Positions 1-7,896 of a stretch of DNA of 64,000 nucleotides are shown in pieces. The DNA is from Nonomuraea wenchangensis (GTDB lineage Bacteria; Actinomycetota; Actinomycetes; Streptosporangiales; Streptosporangiaceae), in the NCBI RefSeq assembly GCF_900111685.1, contig NZ_FOHX01000002.1, forward strand, positions 62,001-126,000. Reading direction: 5' to 3'. The position numbers and the translations under genes were made by a program. Within the stretch, counting starts at the first letter, position 1. The number at the start of each line of letters is the position of its first letter. The notes under the pieces were generated by a model. The model did not search any database. It saw nothing but the letters and a program-made list of their open reading frames with translations, and was not told the DNA's origin.

Positions 1-753
1 GTGTGCGCGCTGCGGCGCGAGCCGCTGCCTCGCGACCGGGCCGTCTGGGGGCACGCGCTGGTCGTGGCCGCGCTGCTCAACGCGGTGCCGTTCGCCCTCC
101 TCGCGTACGGCGAGACGCTGGTCAGCTCGGTGCTCGCCGGCGTGTGGAACGCGACGACGCCGCTGACCACGCTGGTGTTCGTCCTGCTCCTGGTGCCGCA
201 GGAGCGGCCGACCGCCCGCCGCCTGCTCGGGCTGCTGGTCGGCTTCGCCGGGGCGCTCGTGGTGCTCGCCGCAGGGCCGGACGCGGGCGGCGGCCCGCCG
301 ATCGGGAGCCTCGCCTGCCTGGCGGCCACGGCCTGCTACGGAGCCGGGTTCGCCTATACCCGCAGGTTCTACTCGGGGCGCGAGGGCTCCGCCGCGGCGC
401 TGTCGGCCGTGCAGATCGTCTGCGCGACCGCCGAGCTGGCCGTCGTCCTCCCGTTCGCCGGCGGCGGGCCGTCCTGGCCCGGCGTGCCCGCCGCGTCGGC
501 GCTCGTGCTGCTCGGCGCGGTCGGCACCGGGCTGGCGTACATACTCAACCTGCGGGTGATCCGCTCGGCGGGGTCCACGATCGCCTCCACCGTGACGTAC
601 GTGACGCCCCTGTGGTCGACGTTGCTCGGCACGGCGCTGCTGGCCGAGCCGCTGGGCTGGAACACCGTCGCGGGCGGCGTCCTCGTGGTCGCCGGGGTCC
701 TCCTCTCGCGTACGGGCGGCCGCGCGGCGGCGGCGCGGCTCACGCCCCGGTGA
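1..753 (+). CDS. EamA/DMT-family transporter, 5' end cut by window
   Basis: Integral membrane protein of the drug/metabolite transporter superfamily, probably an exporter of small metabolites. The visible 250 residues are almost wholly hydrophobic helices. The C-terminal EamA repeat is clear (G-Y-I-L-N-like helix near residue 180, then S-T-V-T-Y-V-T-P-L and a final G-G-x-L-V-V-A-G-V-L-L helix). Family members usually have 280-320 residues and ten helices, so the first one or two helices lie upstream and the GTG at base 1 need not be the start. The stop overlaps the end of the convergent CotH gene by 14 bp. The substrate cannot be told. Confidence 0.85.
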   Translation: MCALRREPLPRDRAVWGHALVVAALLNAVPFALLAYGETLVSSVLAGVWNATTPLTTLVFVLLLVPQERPTARRLLGLLVGFAGALVVLAAGPDAGGGPPIGSLACLAATACYGAGFAYTRRFYSGREGSAAALSAVQIVCATAELAVVLPFAGGGPSWPGVPAASALVLLGAVGTGLAYILNLRVIRSAGSTIASTVTYVTPLWSTLLGTALLAEPLGWNTVAGGVLVVAGVLLSRTGGRAAAARLTPR

Positions 754-2224
754 TCGCCTGGTCGGCGCCGAGCGTCTTCTTCCTGGTCTCCAGGAACGTG
801 CGCAGCGTCGCCGCCTCCTCCCCCACCTTGGCGGCGTCGGCCCCGTCGTTGAGGTTGTAGGCCGCGACCAGCTTGTCCAGCAGGCCGGTGGCGGCGTCGC
901 CGGCCAGCAGCTTGGCGTACAGGGCGCGGTACTGCTCCTCGTAGAGCTTCTTGAAGCCGGCGTCGGCGAGGAACTTCTTCTTCAGCGGGTGCCCGCCCAT
1001 GCGTCCCATGCTGATCGTGTCGTGCACGCCGCTCGTGGCGTCGCCGTTGAAGGCGAGGTTGAGGTCCCAGGTGACGACCGTGAACTTCCCGGCGGCGAGG
1101 TCGTACCAGAGGTAGTAGTTGCGGCCGGGGCCGGCCATGTCGTCGAAGTTGACCATGAGGTTCTGCAGGGCCACGTAACGGGCGAACGACTCCACGTCCA
1201 GGCGCTCGGCCAGGCCGGCCGCGAACTCCTCGGCGGAGGACTCGTTCACCCACTTCACGAAGTCGATGACCGGCTGCAGGTCCTTGCCGCCGACCTTGTC
1301 GACCTGCTTGAAGTCGGTGCCGTACGCGGTCTGGTCCTCGCCCTTGTAGGTGAAGGAACTGGAGGCCAGCGACTTGTACAGCACGCCGTCGCCCAGGCCC
1401 TCGGCGTAGCCCTCGTCCAGGTACTCCACCAGCAGGCGGGGCGTCGAGGCGCGGCCGTTGACGGTGAAGGAGCCGTAGGTGGAGCGCTGGGTGGGCTCGC
1501 CGGCCGCGCCGACGACCGCGATGCCGAGCGCCTCGTTCAGCATCGCCGTCGAACCGGACAGGGACGGGCGCACGGCCAGCTGACTGTGGCCCTGGTAGCG
1601 GCGGCCCTCCACGAACTCGTCGAAGCTGATCAGCCAGGGCAGGCTCTCCGGCTCCTCGGCCTTGAGCGAGGCCCGCATCATGCCACCGCCACCGGGCGGC
1701 CGCCCGTTGCCCGGCGGAGGCTGTCCGTTGCCCGGCTGGAAGCCCTCGGGAGGCTGGAAGCCTTCGGGAGGCTGGAAGCCTTCGGGAGGCTGGAAGCCGT
1801 CCGGCGGGCCGCCGCCCGGCATGACCCGCCGCTTGCTCTGCCCCTTCCAGGTCAGCCCCTGCAACGTGGAGTTGCCCTTGAGCCGGACGCCGACGCTGGG
1901 GATCCGGGTGCCGTCGATGACCAGGTCGGCCTCGACGTACTTCTTCTCCCCGTCCTTGAAGTACTCGGTCAGCATGTCCTCGTACGCCTCGTCGGTGAAG
2001 GTGAGTCGCACGTCGTGCGGCACCGAGGCGTCGAACAGGTCCTTGGAGCCGGTCAGGTTCGTGGTGACGGTGCCGGCCTCGGCGGCGCGGGCGCTGGTGA
2101 CGTACGGGCGGATCGTCCCGCTGCCGAACACGCCCCAGCAGACGGCCAGGAACGCCGCGCACAGCGCGACCAGCCTCCAGTTCTGCCGAAGTCTGACCGG
2201 GACGCGGTGTTTGAGCTGTGCCAT
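740..2224 (-). CDS. CotH-family protein kinase-like, membrane anchored
   Basis: CotH proteins are atypical kinases first known from spore-coat phosphorylation; actinobacterial members sit outside the membrane and their target is unknown. One membrane anchor at residues 17-36 is followed by an extracytoplasmic domain. Family signatures are V-R-L-K-G-N-S-T at 113-120, the folded middle S-F-D-E-F-V-E-G, and the likely metal-binding W-D-L-N-L-A-F-N near 388. A P-P-E-G-F-Q repeat linker (142-166), encoded by 18-bp tandem repeats, interrupts the N-terminal lobe. It is last of three leftward genes with VTC-domain and DUF4956 proteins, 9 bp after the latter, so it is probably one functional set. Confidence 0.88.
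   Translation of the reverse strand: MAQLKHRVPVRLRQNWRLVALCAAFLAVCWGVFGSGTIRPYVTSARAAEAGTVTTNLTGSKDLFDASVPHDVRLTFTDEAYEDMLTEYFKDGEKKYVEADLVIDGTRIPSVGVRLKGNSTLQGLTWKGQSKRRVMPGGGPPDGFQPPEGFQPPEGFQPPEGFQPGNGQPPPGNGRPPGGGGMMRASLKAEEPESLPWLISFDEFVEGRRYQGHSQLAVRPSLSGSTAMLNEALGIAVVGAAGEPTQRSTYGSFTVNGRASTPRLLVEYLDEGYAEGLGDGVLYKSLASSSFTYKGEDQTAYGTDFKQVDKVGGKDLQPVIDFVKWVNESSAEEFAAGLAERLDVESFARYVALQNLMVNFDDMAGPGRNYYLWYDLAAGKFTVVTWDLNLAFNGDATSGVHDTISMGRMGGHPLKKKFLADAGFKKLYEEQYRALYAKLLAGDAATGLLDKLVAAYNLNDGADAAKVGEEAATLRTFLETRKKTLGADQAITGA
1737..1800 (-). repeat. 18-bp tandem repeat inside the CotH gene
   Basis: About three and a half copies of an 18-bp unit (plus strand GGAGGCTGGAAGCCTTCG) encode repeated P-P-E-G-F-Q. 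It is in frame, so length changes would keep the protein readable. Copies differ at single bases, mostly synonymous. Confidence 0.85.
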
Positions 2225-2233
2225 GGCCGGGCC

Positions 2234-2911
2234 CTACAGATCGGTCTGGTCGTACCCGGTCAGGACCGTGACCGACTGGCCGTGGTTGCGCTCGCGCAGT
2301 CCGGAGATGACGTCGGCGGGCTCGCTGCCCTTCTTGATCTTGACGGTGTACATCAGTTCGAGCAGCGCGCCGCCCCGGATCGACTCCATGCTGACCAGCT
2401 CGAACTCGTCGGTGTGCCGGACGAGCACGTCCTGGATCGCCGTGGTGTAGTCGTCGTCCGACGGCACCTGCACCTTGACGACCTGACGCCGTACGTTGAG
2501 CTGGAACCAGTTGAACCGGTGCATGACCACGACGATCAGCGAGATCGCGACGGCGGCGACCACGGCCAGCAGGTAGAAGCGGGTGCCGACGGCCATCCCG
2601 ACGCCCATCACCAGGAAGATGAACCCGACGTCGCGGGTCTCCTTGATGGCGTTGCGGAACCGCACCACCGACAGGGCGCCGACCAGGGCGAACGCGCGAG
2701 CGATGTTCGAGCCGACGACCAGCATGATCAGCGAGATGAGCATGCCCAGGACGACCAGCGTCTGGACGTAGGACTGGCTGTAGGACACGTTGCGGTGCGT
2801 GGCCCGGTAGACCCAGCCGATCATCGCGCTGAGCACGAACGACAGCGACATCGCGATCGCGATGTCGGCCACGCTGAACGTGCCGGACAGGTCCTGGAAG
2901 GAGAAGTCCAT
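2234..2911 (-). CDS. DUF4956 membrane protein
   Basis: Protein of 225 residues with about four N-terminal membrane helices (first near 17-35, then around 47-65, 70-85 and 100-125), followed by a soluble C-terminal half ending in a small alpha/beta domain. The pattern A-L-S-V-V-R-F-R-N-A-I-K after helix three is typical of DUF4956. The biochemical role is unknown. It lies 6 bp downstream of the VTC-domain gene and 9 bp upstream of cotH. The same three-gene neighbourhood is common in actinobacteria, from my memory of the families, which suggests a membrane complex. Confidence 0.85.
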   Translation of the reverse strand: MDFSFQDLSGTFSVADIAIAMSLSFVLSAMIGWVYRATHRNVSYSQSYVQTLVVLGMLISLIMLVVGSNIARAFALVGALSVVRFRNAIKETRDVGFIFLVMGVGMAVGTRFYLLAVVAAVAISLIVVVMHRFNWFQLNVRRQVVKVQVPSDDDYTTAIQDVLVRHTDEFELVSMESIRGGALLELMYTVKIKKGSEPADVISGLRERNHGQSVTVLTGYDQTDL

Positions 2912-2917
2912 AGGGGG

Positions 2918-3715
2918 TCATGCCTCCAAGGGGACCGCCGGCCGGGAGCGGCCGGCGTCGAGGTCGGTGTCGAGGTCGTGGTCAGGAATGTGGAACACCG
3001 AGCGCGGCGCGAGCCCGTACGCCTCGACGCTCTGGCAGTACTTGGAGACCCGCACCACCTGCAGGTTCCGCTTCGCGGTGAGGTCGGTCAGCCAGTACGG
3101 CACCCGCTCGTCGGCCTTGACCTCCACGATCACCTTGCGGGCGGGGACGATGAGCCGGTCCTCGGCGTCCGCGCCGAGGTGGAAGTCCCGGTCCCGGCCG
3201 CGGATCCGCTGGTCGAACGTCACCCGCAGGCCCACGTCGGCGTCGCGGCCGACGTAGGCGTGCCTGGTGTAGCCGGTCATCGCGACGGCTCGCAGGTCGA
3301 GGCGCAGGACCAGGTCCAGCACCTCCTCCAGGAAGGGCCGCTGGGCGGGCTCGTGCTCGACGAGCGTCCGCCCGTCGCAGAGGAGCAGCGCGTCACGGTA
3401 CGGCAGGCGTACCCGCCGCTTCTGGGTGACCCGGTTGACCCGCTGCTTGATCTCGACGTACACCGGCGTGTCCTCGCCCACCGAGAACCGGTCGCCGTAG
3501 TGGCGCACCCGCAGCTTCCTGCGGAACTTCAGCCCCTCGATCTTCTCCCAGTAGAAGCGGAGCTGCCGGGTGTCGTAGTAGACGCTCCAGACGCCGTAGC
3601 CCCGGTCGCCGCTGTGGCGGTCGCGGTCGAGCCGCCGCCCGATCTCCTCGCGGAGCGCGGCGGCCTCGGCCACGTCGACGAGATACTTGATCTCGTACCG
3701 GTTGAACGCGTGCAT
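2918..3715 (-). CDS. VTC-domain protein (polyphosphate polymerase-like)
   Basis: VTC domains form a basic tunnel in the yeast polyphosphate polymerase. The bacterial stand-alone proteins share the fold but their activity is mostly unproven. Basic strand residues are visible: R-Y-E-I-K-Y-L-V-D at the start, R-K-L-R-V-R-H-Y-G, V-E-I-K-Q-R with downstream K-R-R-V, and V-I-V-E-V-K-A-D near the C-terminus. I chose the ATG at 3715 because AAAGGAGGG lies just upstream; an in-frame start at 3739 lacks such a site. It is the first gene of the VTC / DUF4956 / CotH set. Confidence 0.85.
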   Translation of the reverse strand: MHAFNRYEIKYLVDVAEAAALREEIGRRLDRDRHSGDRGYGVWSVYYDTRQLRFYWEKIEGLKFRRKLRVRHYGDRFSVGEDTPVYVEIKQRVNRVTQKRRVRLPYRDALLLCDGRTLVEHEPAQRPFLEEVLDLVLRLDLRAVAMTGYTRHAYVGRDADVGLRVTFDQRIRGRDRDFHLGADAEDRLIVPARKVIVEVKADERVPYWLTDLTAKRNLQVVRVSKYCQSVEAYGLAPRSVFHIPDHDLDTDLDAGRSRPAVPLEA

Positions 3716-3799
3716 GGCCCTCCTTTCGTCCGCACACATCCGACAGCACGAAGCTGGGAAAAGTGTGTGAACCGGGCCTGACGTCCAGGTGAACGCGCG

Positions 3800-4603
3800 C
3801 TACCCCCAGAGGTCGAGCGTCAGCGCCCGGTGGTCGGACACCTCGGGGGCGGCCACGATCTCGAACCGCGTGACCGCGTCCGGCTCGGACACCAGCAGGT
3901 AGCTCGCGTGCCGCACCGGCTTGGGATAGCGGGAGGTCCGGGTGTCGGCGTCCCGCACCAGGTCCACCAGGTCCAGCCCGCCGAGCACCTGGAACGTCTC
4001 GCTGCCGGGCAGGACGTTGAAGTCGCCGCACACCACGGTCAGATCGCCCTTCTCGCGCGCCCCGGCGACGAGGTCCGCGAGGCGTTCGGCCTGCGCGCGG
4101 CGGGCGGGGGTGTCGGCCTTGCCGCTCGCGTCCCGCAGGCCGTGGAAGTTCACGACGGTGGCGAACCGCCCGGCCCGCCGGTCGAACACACGCACCGCCA
4201 GCGCGACCCGCGGCCGGCCGTCGCTGGGCCACCGGTCGCCGTGGTCGGCGTACTCGCCGTGGGCGAAGCCGGAGCGCACGCCGACGACGGGGAAGGCCGG
4301 GGCGACGAAGGTGGCGAGCCCGAAGTCCTGCTGGTGGACGCGGTGCTCGTGGTCCTGGACCGGCCCGGAGTCGCACGCGCTGAACAGGGCGTGGTGGCGG
4401 GGCAGGCGGGCGCGTACGTCGCCCAGGAGGTCGGCCCGCTGCGGCAGCGAACGATCGTCGTCGTCGAACCGGGTCCAGCCGGCCGCGGTCGGGGTGTGGG
4501 TGACCTCCTGCAGGCACAGGACGTCGGCGTCGCAGCCGCCGAGCCAGGGGGCGAGCTCGTCGAACATCGCCCCGCCCCAGGTGTTCAGTGAAGTGATCCG
4601 CAC
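3800..4603 (-). CDS. Endonuclease/exonuclease/phosphatase-fold hydrolase
   Basis: Cytosolic 267-residue metal-dependent phosphodiesterase/phosphatase fold (DNase I-like); no signal peptide is seen. Conserved blocks are in order: S-L-N-T-W-G at the N-terminus, C-L-Q-E-V with the metal-binding Glu, V-N-F-H-G-L, G-D-F-N-V-L-P, and S-D-H-R-A-L at the end. The start is GTG at 4603 with a weak G-rich ribosome site. The substrate (nucleic acid, inositol phosphate or other) cannot be deduced. It sits 84 bp upstream of the VTC gene and 23 bp downstream of the response regulator. Confidence 0.85.
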   Translation of the reverse strand: MRITSLNTWGGAMFDELAPWLGGCDADVLCLQEVTHTPTAAGWTRFDDDDRSLPQRADLLGDVRARLPRHHALFSACDSGPVQDHEHRVHQQDFGLATFVAPAFPVVGVRSGFAHGEYADHGDRWPSDGRPRVALAVRVFDRRAGRFATVVNFHGLRDASGKADTPARRAQAERLADLVAGAREKGDLTVVCGDFNVLPGSETFQVLGGLDLVDLVRDADTRTSRYPKPVRHASYLLVSEPDAVTRFEIVAAPEVSDHRALTLDLWG

Positions 4604-4626
4604 GCCCCCACACCCTAGGACATCGG

Positions 4627-5286
4627 TCAGGTCACGAGTCCCCTGCGGTAGGCGTAGACGACGGCCTGCACGCGGTCGCGCAGGTCGAGCTTGGTGAGGA
4701 TGCGGGAGACGTACGTCTTCACCGTCTCCTGGCTGATGACCAGCGTCGCGGCGATCTCGCTGTTGGACAGGCCGTCGGCGATGAGGCGCAGCACCTCCAG
4801 CTCGCGCGGGGTGAGCGCCTGGTCGTCCGGGGTCTGCTCGGTGGGGCGGATGCGGGAGGCGTAGCGGCCGACGAGCTGCCTGGTCACCTCGGGGGCCAGC
4901 AGCGCGGCGCCCGAGGCGACGGTGCGGATGCCCTGGAGGAGCTGCGCGGGCGGGGCGTCCTTGAGCAGGAAGCCGCTCGCGCCGGCGCGCAGCGCCTCGT
5001 AGACGTACTCGTCCAGGTTGAACGTCGTGACCACGAGCACCTTGACGGGACGCGCCACGCCGGCGCCGGCCAGCAGACGGGTCGCCTCGATGCCGTCGAG
5101 CACCGGCATCCGGACATCCATCACCACGATGTCCGGGTCCACCTCACGGGCGAGCTCGACCGCGGCGCGGCCGTCGCCGCACTCGCCCACCACCTCCAGG
5201 TCGGGCTGCGCGTCGATGATCGTGGCGAACCCGGTGCGGATGAGCGCCTGGTCGTCGCAGACCAGGACGCGTACCGGCGCGGTCAC
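4627..5286 (-). CDS. NarL/LuxR-type response regulator
   Basis: Two-component response regulator of 219 residues. The receiver domain (about 1-120) has the acidic pocket V-C-D-D, the phosphoacceptor in I-V-V-M-D-V-R-M-P and the conserved Lys in L-L-K-D-A-P. A LuxR-type HTH follows (L-T-P-R-E-L-E-V-L-R-L-I-A-D-G-L-S-N onwards, about 150-210). The GTG start overlaps the histidine kinase stop by 4 bp, so the two are translated as a cognate pair. Targets are unknown; the CPBP gene at the head of the operon may be one. Confidence 0.93.
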   Translation of the reverse strand: MTAPVRVLVCDDQALIRTGFATIIDAQPDLEVVGECGDGRAAVELAREVDPDIVVMDVRMPVLDGIEATRLLAGAGVARPVKVLVVTTFNLDEYVYEALRAGASGFLLKDAPPAQLLQGIRTVASGAALLAPEVTRQLVGRYASRIRPTEQTPDDQALTPRELEVLRLIADGLSNSEIAATLVISQETVKTYVSRILTKLDLRDRVQAVVYAYRRGLVT

Positions 5287-6449
5287 GCCGGGTTTCCCGC
5301 GGGGATGCGGGCCCGTACGACGAAGCCGCCGCCCGCCCGCCGGTCGGCGCTGAACTCGCCGCCGAGGGCGTCGACCCGCTCGCGCAGCCCGGCGAGGCCG
5401 CGCCCGCTCCCTCCGGGTGAGCCGGCCGCGGAGCCGGAGCCTTCGGTGGTGACCTCCACGGTGATCTCCTTCTCGCCGTGGCGGACGCTGACCGCGGTGC
5501 GACTGCCGTGGGCGTGTTTGAGGGCGTTCGTCAGGGATTCCTGCACGACCCTATAGGCCACGAACTCGGCGCTGCCCGCCGTTCCCGCGGGTTCGCCCGC
5601 CTCCGTGAGCTCCACCGGCTGCCCCGCCTGGCGGGTCTGCTCGACGAGCTCGCGGAGGTCGCCGATGGACGGCGCCCGGACATGGGCGGCGCCGGCGCCG
5701 TCGTGGTCGGGGTTGAGCAGGTTGAGCAGGTGCCGCAGGTCGGAGATGGCCCGGCGGCCGGTGTCGGTGACGGCGCTCAAGGTGGCGTCGAGGCGTTCGG
5801 GGGCCGCGGTCAGGTAGCGGGCCGCCTCGGCCTGCACGACCATCGCCGTGACGTGGTGGGTGACGACGTCGTGCAGCTCGCGGGCGATGCGGGTGCGCTC
5901 GGCGGTGCGGGTGGCCTCGGCGACGGCACGGCGGCGTTCGGCCTCGGCGATCCGGGTGGAGCGCAGCCAGGCCCCGCTGCACCAGGCGAGCACCAGCACC
6001 AAATAGAACACCGTGAACCCCTCCGGCCCCTCGGTCGAGCCGAGCCGGGTGAGCACCACCGCGAGCGTCACGTACGCCGCCGACAGCAGGACCACGACGA
6101 CCCGCCGGCCCCGTTCGAGGTGGGCGCCCGCGCTGATGAGCGCGAAGGCCAGCGCGGTGCCGGCCACCGTGTGGTAGACGCGGACCTGGTCGAGGGCGAA
6201 CCCGAGCGAGACCAGGCCGATGGAGACGGCCGGCCACTGGCGGCGCACGGCGAGCGGAAGGCACTGGAGGGCGATCGCCACGACGGCCAGCTCGTCGAAG
6301 GGGCGGGCCGGCAGGTCGCCGAGCTGCGTCCCGTTGTTCTGGAGCGCCGGCAGGAACGACGTGACCATCAGCGCCACCCCGAGCGGTGCGTCCCGGACCG
6401 TGACGTGGAGCCGCTGCCACAGCTCCCTGACCCGGCGGAAGTCGATCAT
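5283..6449 (-). CDS. Sensor histidine kinase (HisKA_3 type)
   Basis: Membrane sensor kinase of 388 residues. The N-terminal half has about five hydrophobic helices with short loops, so it probably senses a membrane or envelope signal. The dimerisation box A-R-E-L-H-D-V-V-T-H-H carries the phospho-His near residue 193. The ATPase has an N-box (V-V-Q-E-S-L-T-N-A-L-K-H) and G-box (G-S-G-R-G-L-A-G-L-R-E-R). Its ATG overlaps the stop of the CPBP protease gene by 4 bp and its stop overlaps the regulator start. Confidence 0.93.
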   Translation of the reverse strand: MIDFRRVRELWQRLHVTVRDAPLGVALMVTSFLPALQNNGTQLGDLPARPFDELAVVAIALQCLPLAVRRQWPAVSIGLVSLGFALDQVRVYHTVAGTALAFALISAGAHLERGRRVVVVLLSAAYVTLAVVLTRLGSTEGPEGFTVFYLVLVLAWCSGAWLRSTRIAEAERRRAVAEATRTAERTRIARELHDVVTHHVTAMVVQAEAARYLTAAPERLDATLSAVTDTGRRAISDLRHLLNLLNPDHDGAGAAHVRAPSIGDLRELVEQTRQAGQPVELTEAGEPAGTAGSAEFVAYRVVQESLTNALKHAHGSRTAVSVRHGEKEITVEVTTEGSGSAAGSPGGSGRGLAGLRERVDALGGEFSADRRAGGGFVVRARIPAGNPA

Positions 6450-7279
6450 CGGGAGAGCCTAGCGTCCTCGCCGGCCGCCGCGACGCGCCTGCGCGGGATC
6501 CAGGTGCCGCGCCGGTGGGCCAGCCACACGAACACGATCGTCAGCAGCGTGCAGAACACCACCGCGTACACGCTGCCCTCGGGACCGAACGCGCCGCCGG
6601 TGAGCGCGGCGGGGCCCGACGTCACGCCGTGCAGCAGCCCGTCCGAGGCGCCGTTGCCGGAGACCTCCGCGCCGAAGATGCCGGCGGCGGCGAAGTTCCA
6701 GCCGAAGTGCAGGCCGATCGGCAGCCAGAGGGTGCGGGTGGCGGCGTAGCAGGCGGCGAGCATGCCGCCCGCCTCGATCGCGATGGCGGTCGCGCCCCAC
6801 AGGTCGGCGTGCGGGTTGACCAGGTGCACCAGCCCGAACACCGCTGCGGTGAGCGTCAGCGCGAGCCAGGTGCCGAGGCGTTCCTCGACGATCCTGAACA
6901 GAATCCCCCGGAAGAGCAGCTCCTCCGTCACGGCGGCCGCCGCCATGAAGCCGACCAGCCCCAGCGCGCCCATCATCGAGCCCATGCCGTCGATCCGGTA
7001 GCCGCCCATGAAGGCGATGTTCACGATCACCGCGGCGAACAGCCCGGCCCCGATCAGCGCCCCGCGCCCGACCGTCCGGGCGGCGCCCGCCGTGGCCACC
7101 TCCACCGGGTCGCGGCGCTCGGACCAGCGCACCACGCGGGCGTAGACGAACAGGGCGAGCGCCGCCGTCGCGACGCCGAGTATCAGGGTGAGGAGCGCGT
7201 TCCCCTGTACCGCGCTCACCCCCGCGTTGCCGGCGAACGCGACCACCGCGACGGCCACGAACTGTTTCACCAGTCGCAT
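6446..7279 (-). CDS. CPBP-family intramembrane protease
   Basis: Polytopic membrane protein of the CPBP/Abi (Rce1-like) family. Motif 1 is E-E-L-L-F-R-G, motif 2 F-G-L-V-H-L, and motif 3 G-L-H-F-G-W-N-F; these supply the Glu/His/Asn active site. The ATG at 7279 is preferred because AAGGAG sits five bases upstream; a longer in-frame start at 7336 adds 19 poorly conserved residues. It is first in an operon with the histidine kinase and response regulator, suggesting a role in signal handling or peptide processing under that system. Confidence 0.88.
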   Translation of the reverse strand: MRLVKQFVAVAVVAFAGNAGVSAVQGNALLTLILGVATAALALFVYARVVRWSERRDPVEVATAGAARTVGRGALIGAGLFAAVIVNIAFMGGYRIDGMGSMMGALGLVGFMAAAAVTEELLFRGILFRIVEERLGTWLALTLTAAVFGLVHLVNPHADLWGATAIAIEAGGMLAACYAATRTLWLPIGLHFGWNFAAAGIFGAEVSGNGASDGLLHGVTSGPAALTGGAFGPEGSVYAVVFCTLLTIVFVWLAHRRGTWIPRRRVAAAGEDARLSR

Positions 7280-7412
7280 GACGACTCCTTGGAGAGGGTT
7301 CGGGAGACCGCCGGTCCGTGCGCCGCGGCCACGCACAGAACGCTAGAGATCCGGCCCTCGGGAATCGTCACCGTACGGTGGACACTCGCGGGTAGCTCGC
7401 ACGGGGGACAAG

Positions 7413-7757
7413 TCAGCGGGGGTCGACGACCGCCTTCGCGGCGCGGACACCCTTCACGGCACCCAGGACCGTCAGCCCCGTCATCACGGCGAGCGCCACG
7501 AGGGACGCGGTGACCACGCCGATCTCGCCCGGCATGAGCCAGGCCACCACCGCTCCCACCAGGCCGACGCCGCCGCCGGCCAGCGTGGGCGGGCCCGCCG
7601 CGCGGTTCGCGGCCAGGAACGTGGCGTCGCTGCGCATCGTCGTGGCGGTGCGGACCCCGGCGAACTCGTTGCGCGGCAGCCGCCCGACCAGGCCCAGGTA
7701 GCCGACGACCCCGAGGACGAGGCCCCCGAGCAGCACCACGAGCGGCAGGATCCACAT
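7413..7757 (-). CDS. SdpI-family small membrane protein
   Basis: 114 residues with three hydrophobic helices. The segment between helices one and two matches the SdpI family: R-N-x-F-A-G-V-R-T, then a T-T-M-R-S-D run and A-N-R-A-A-G. SdpI of Bacillus is an immunity and signal protein against a peptide toxin; actinobacterial homologues are mostly uncharacterised. It is a single gene, divergent from the P450 unit, with about 140 bp between starts. Confidence 0.75.
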   Translation of the reverse strand: MWILPLVVLLGGLVLGVVGYLGLVGRLPRNEFAGVRTATTMRSDATFLAANRAAGPPTLAGGGVGLVGAVVAWLMPGEIGVVTASLVALAVMTGLTVLGAVKGVRAAKAVVDPR

Positions 7758-7794
7758 ATGTCGATCCTAGATCGCTTGTACGGGTCGAACCAGG

Positions 7795-7832
7795 CATGCA
7801 CGGGATTCATGTCCGGCCATGCAGAACATGCG
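7795..7832 (+). promoter_or_regulatory. Cluster of CATGC repeats before the P450 gene
   Basis: CATGCA occurs at 7795-7800 and again at 7818-7823, with further CATG cores near 7808 and 7828, in the SdpI/P450 divergent gap. Spacing of one to two helical turns could fit an operator for a P450-controlling regulator. I see no clear -35/-10 pair, so this is weak. Confidence 0.25.
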
Positions 7833-7896
7833 TTTGCCTGATGGCATCCCGGTCGTTTCACTGGACTACCAGCGACCGACCCCCGAGGTGAGACCG

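Noticed and set aside
1737..1800. Short direct repeats as a CRISPR array
   Set aside because: The units are 18 bp, contiguous without spacers, and encode an in-frame peptide repeat. The 15-bp repeats at 9260 and 48597 were rejected likewise.
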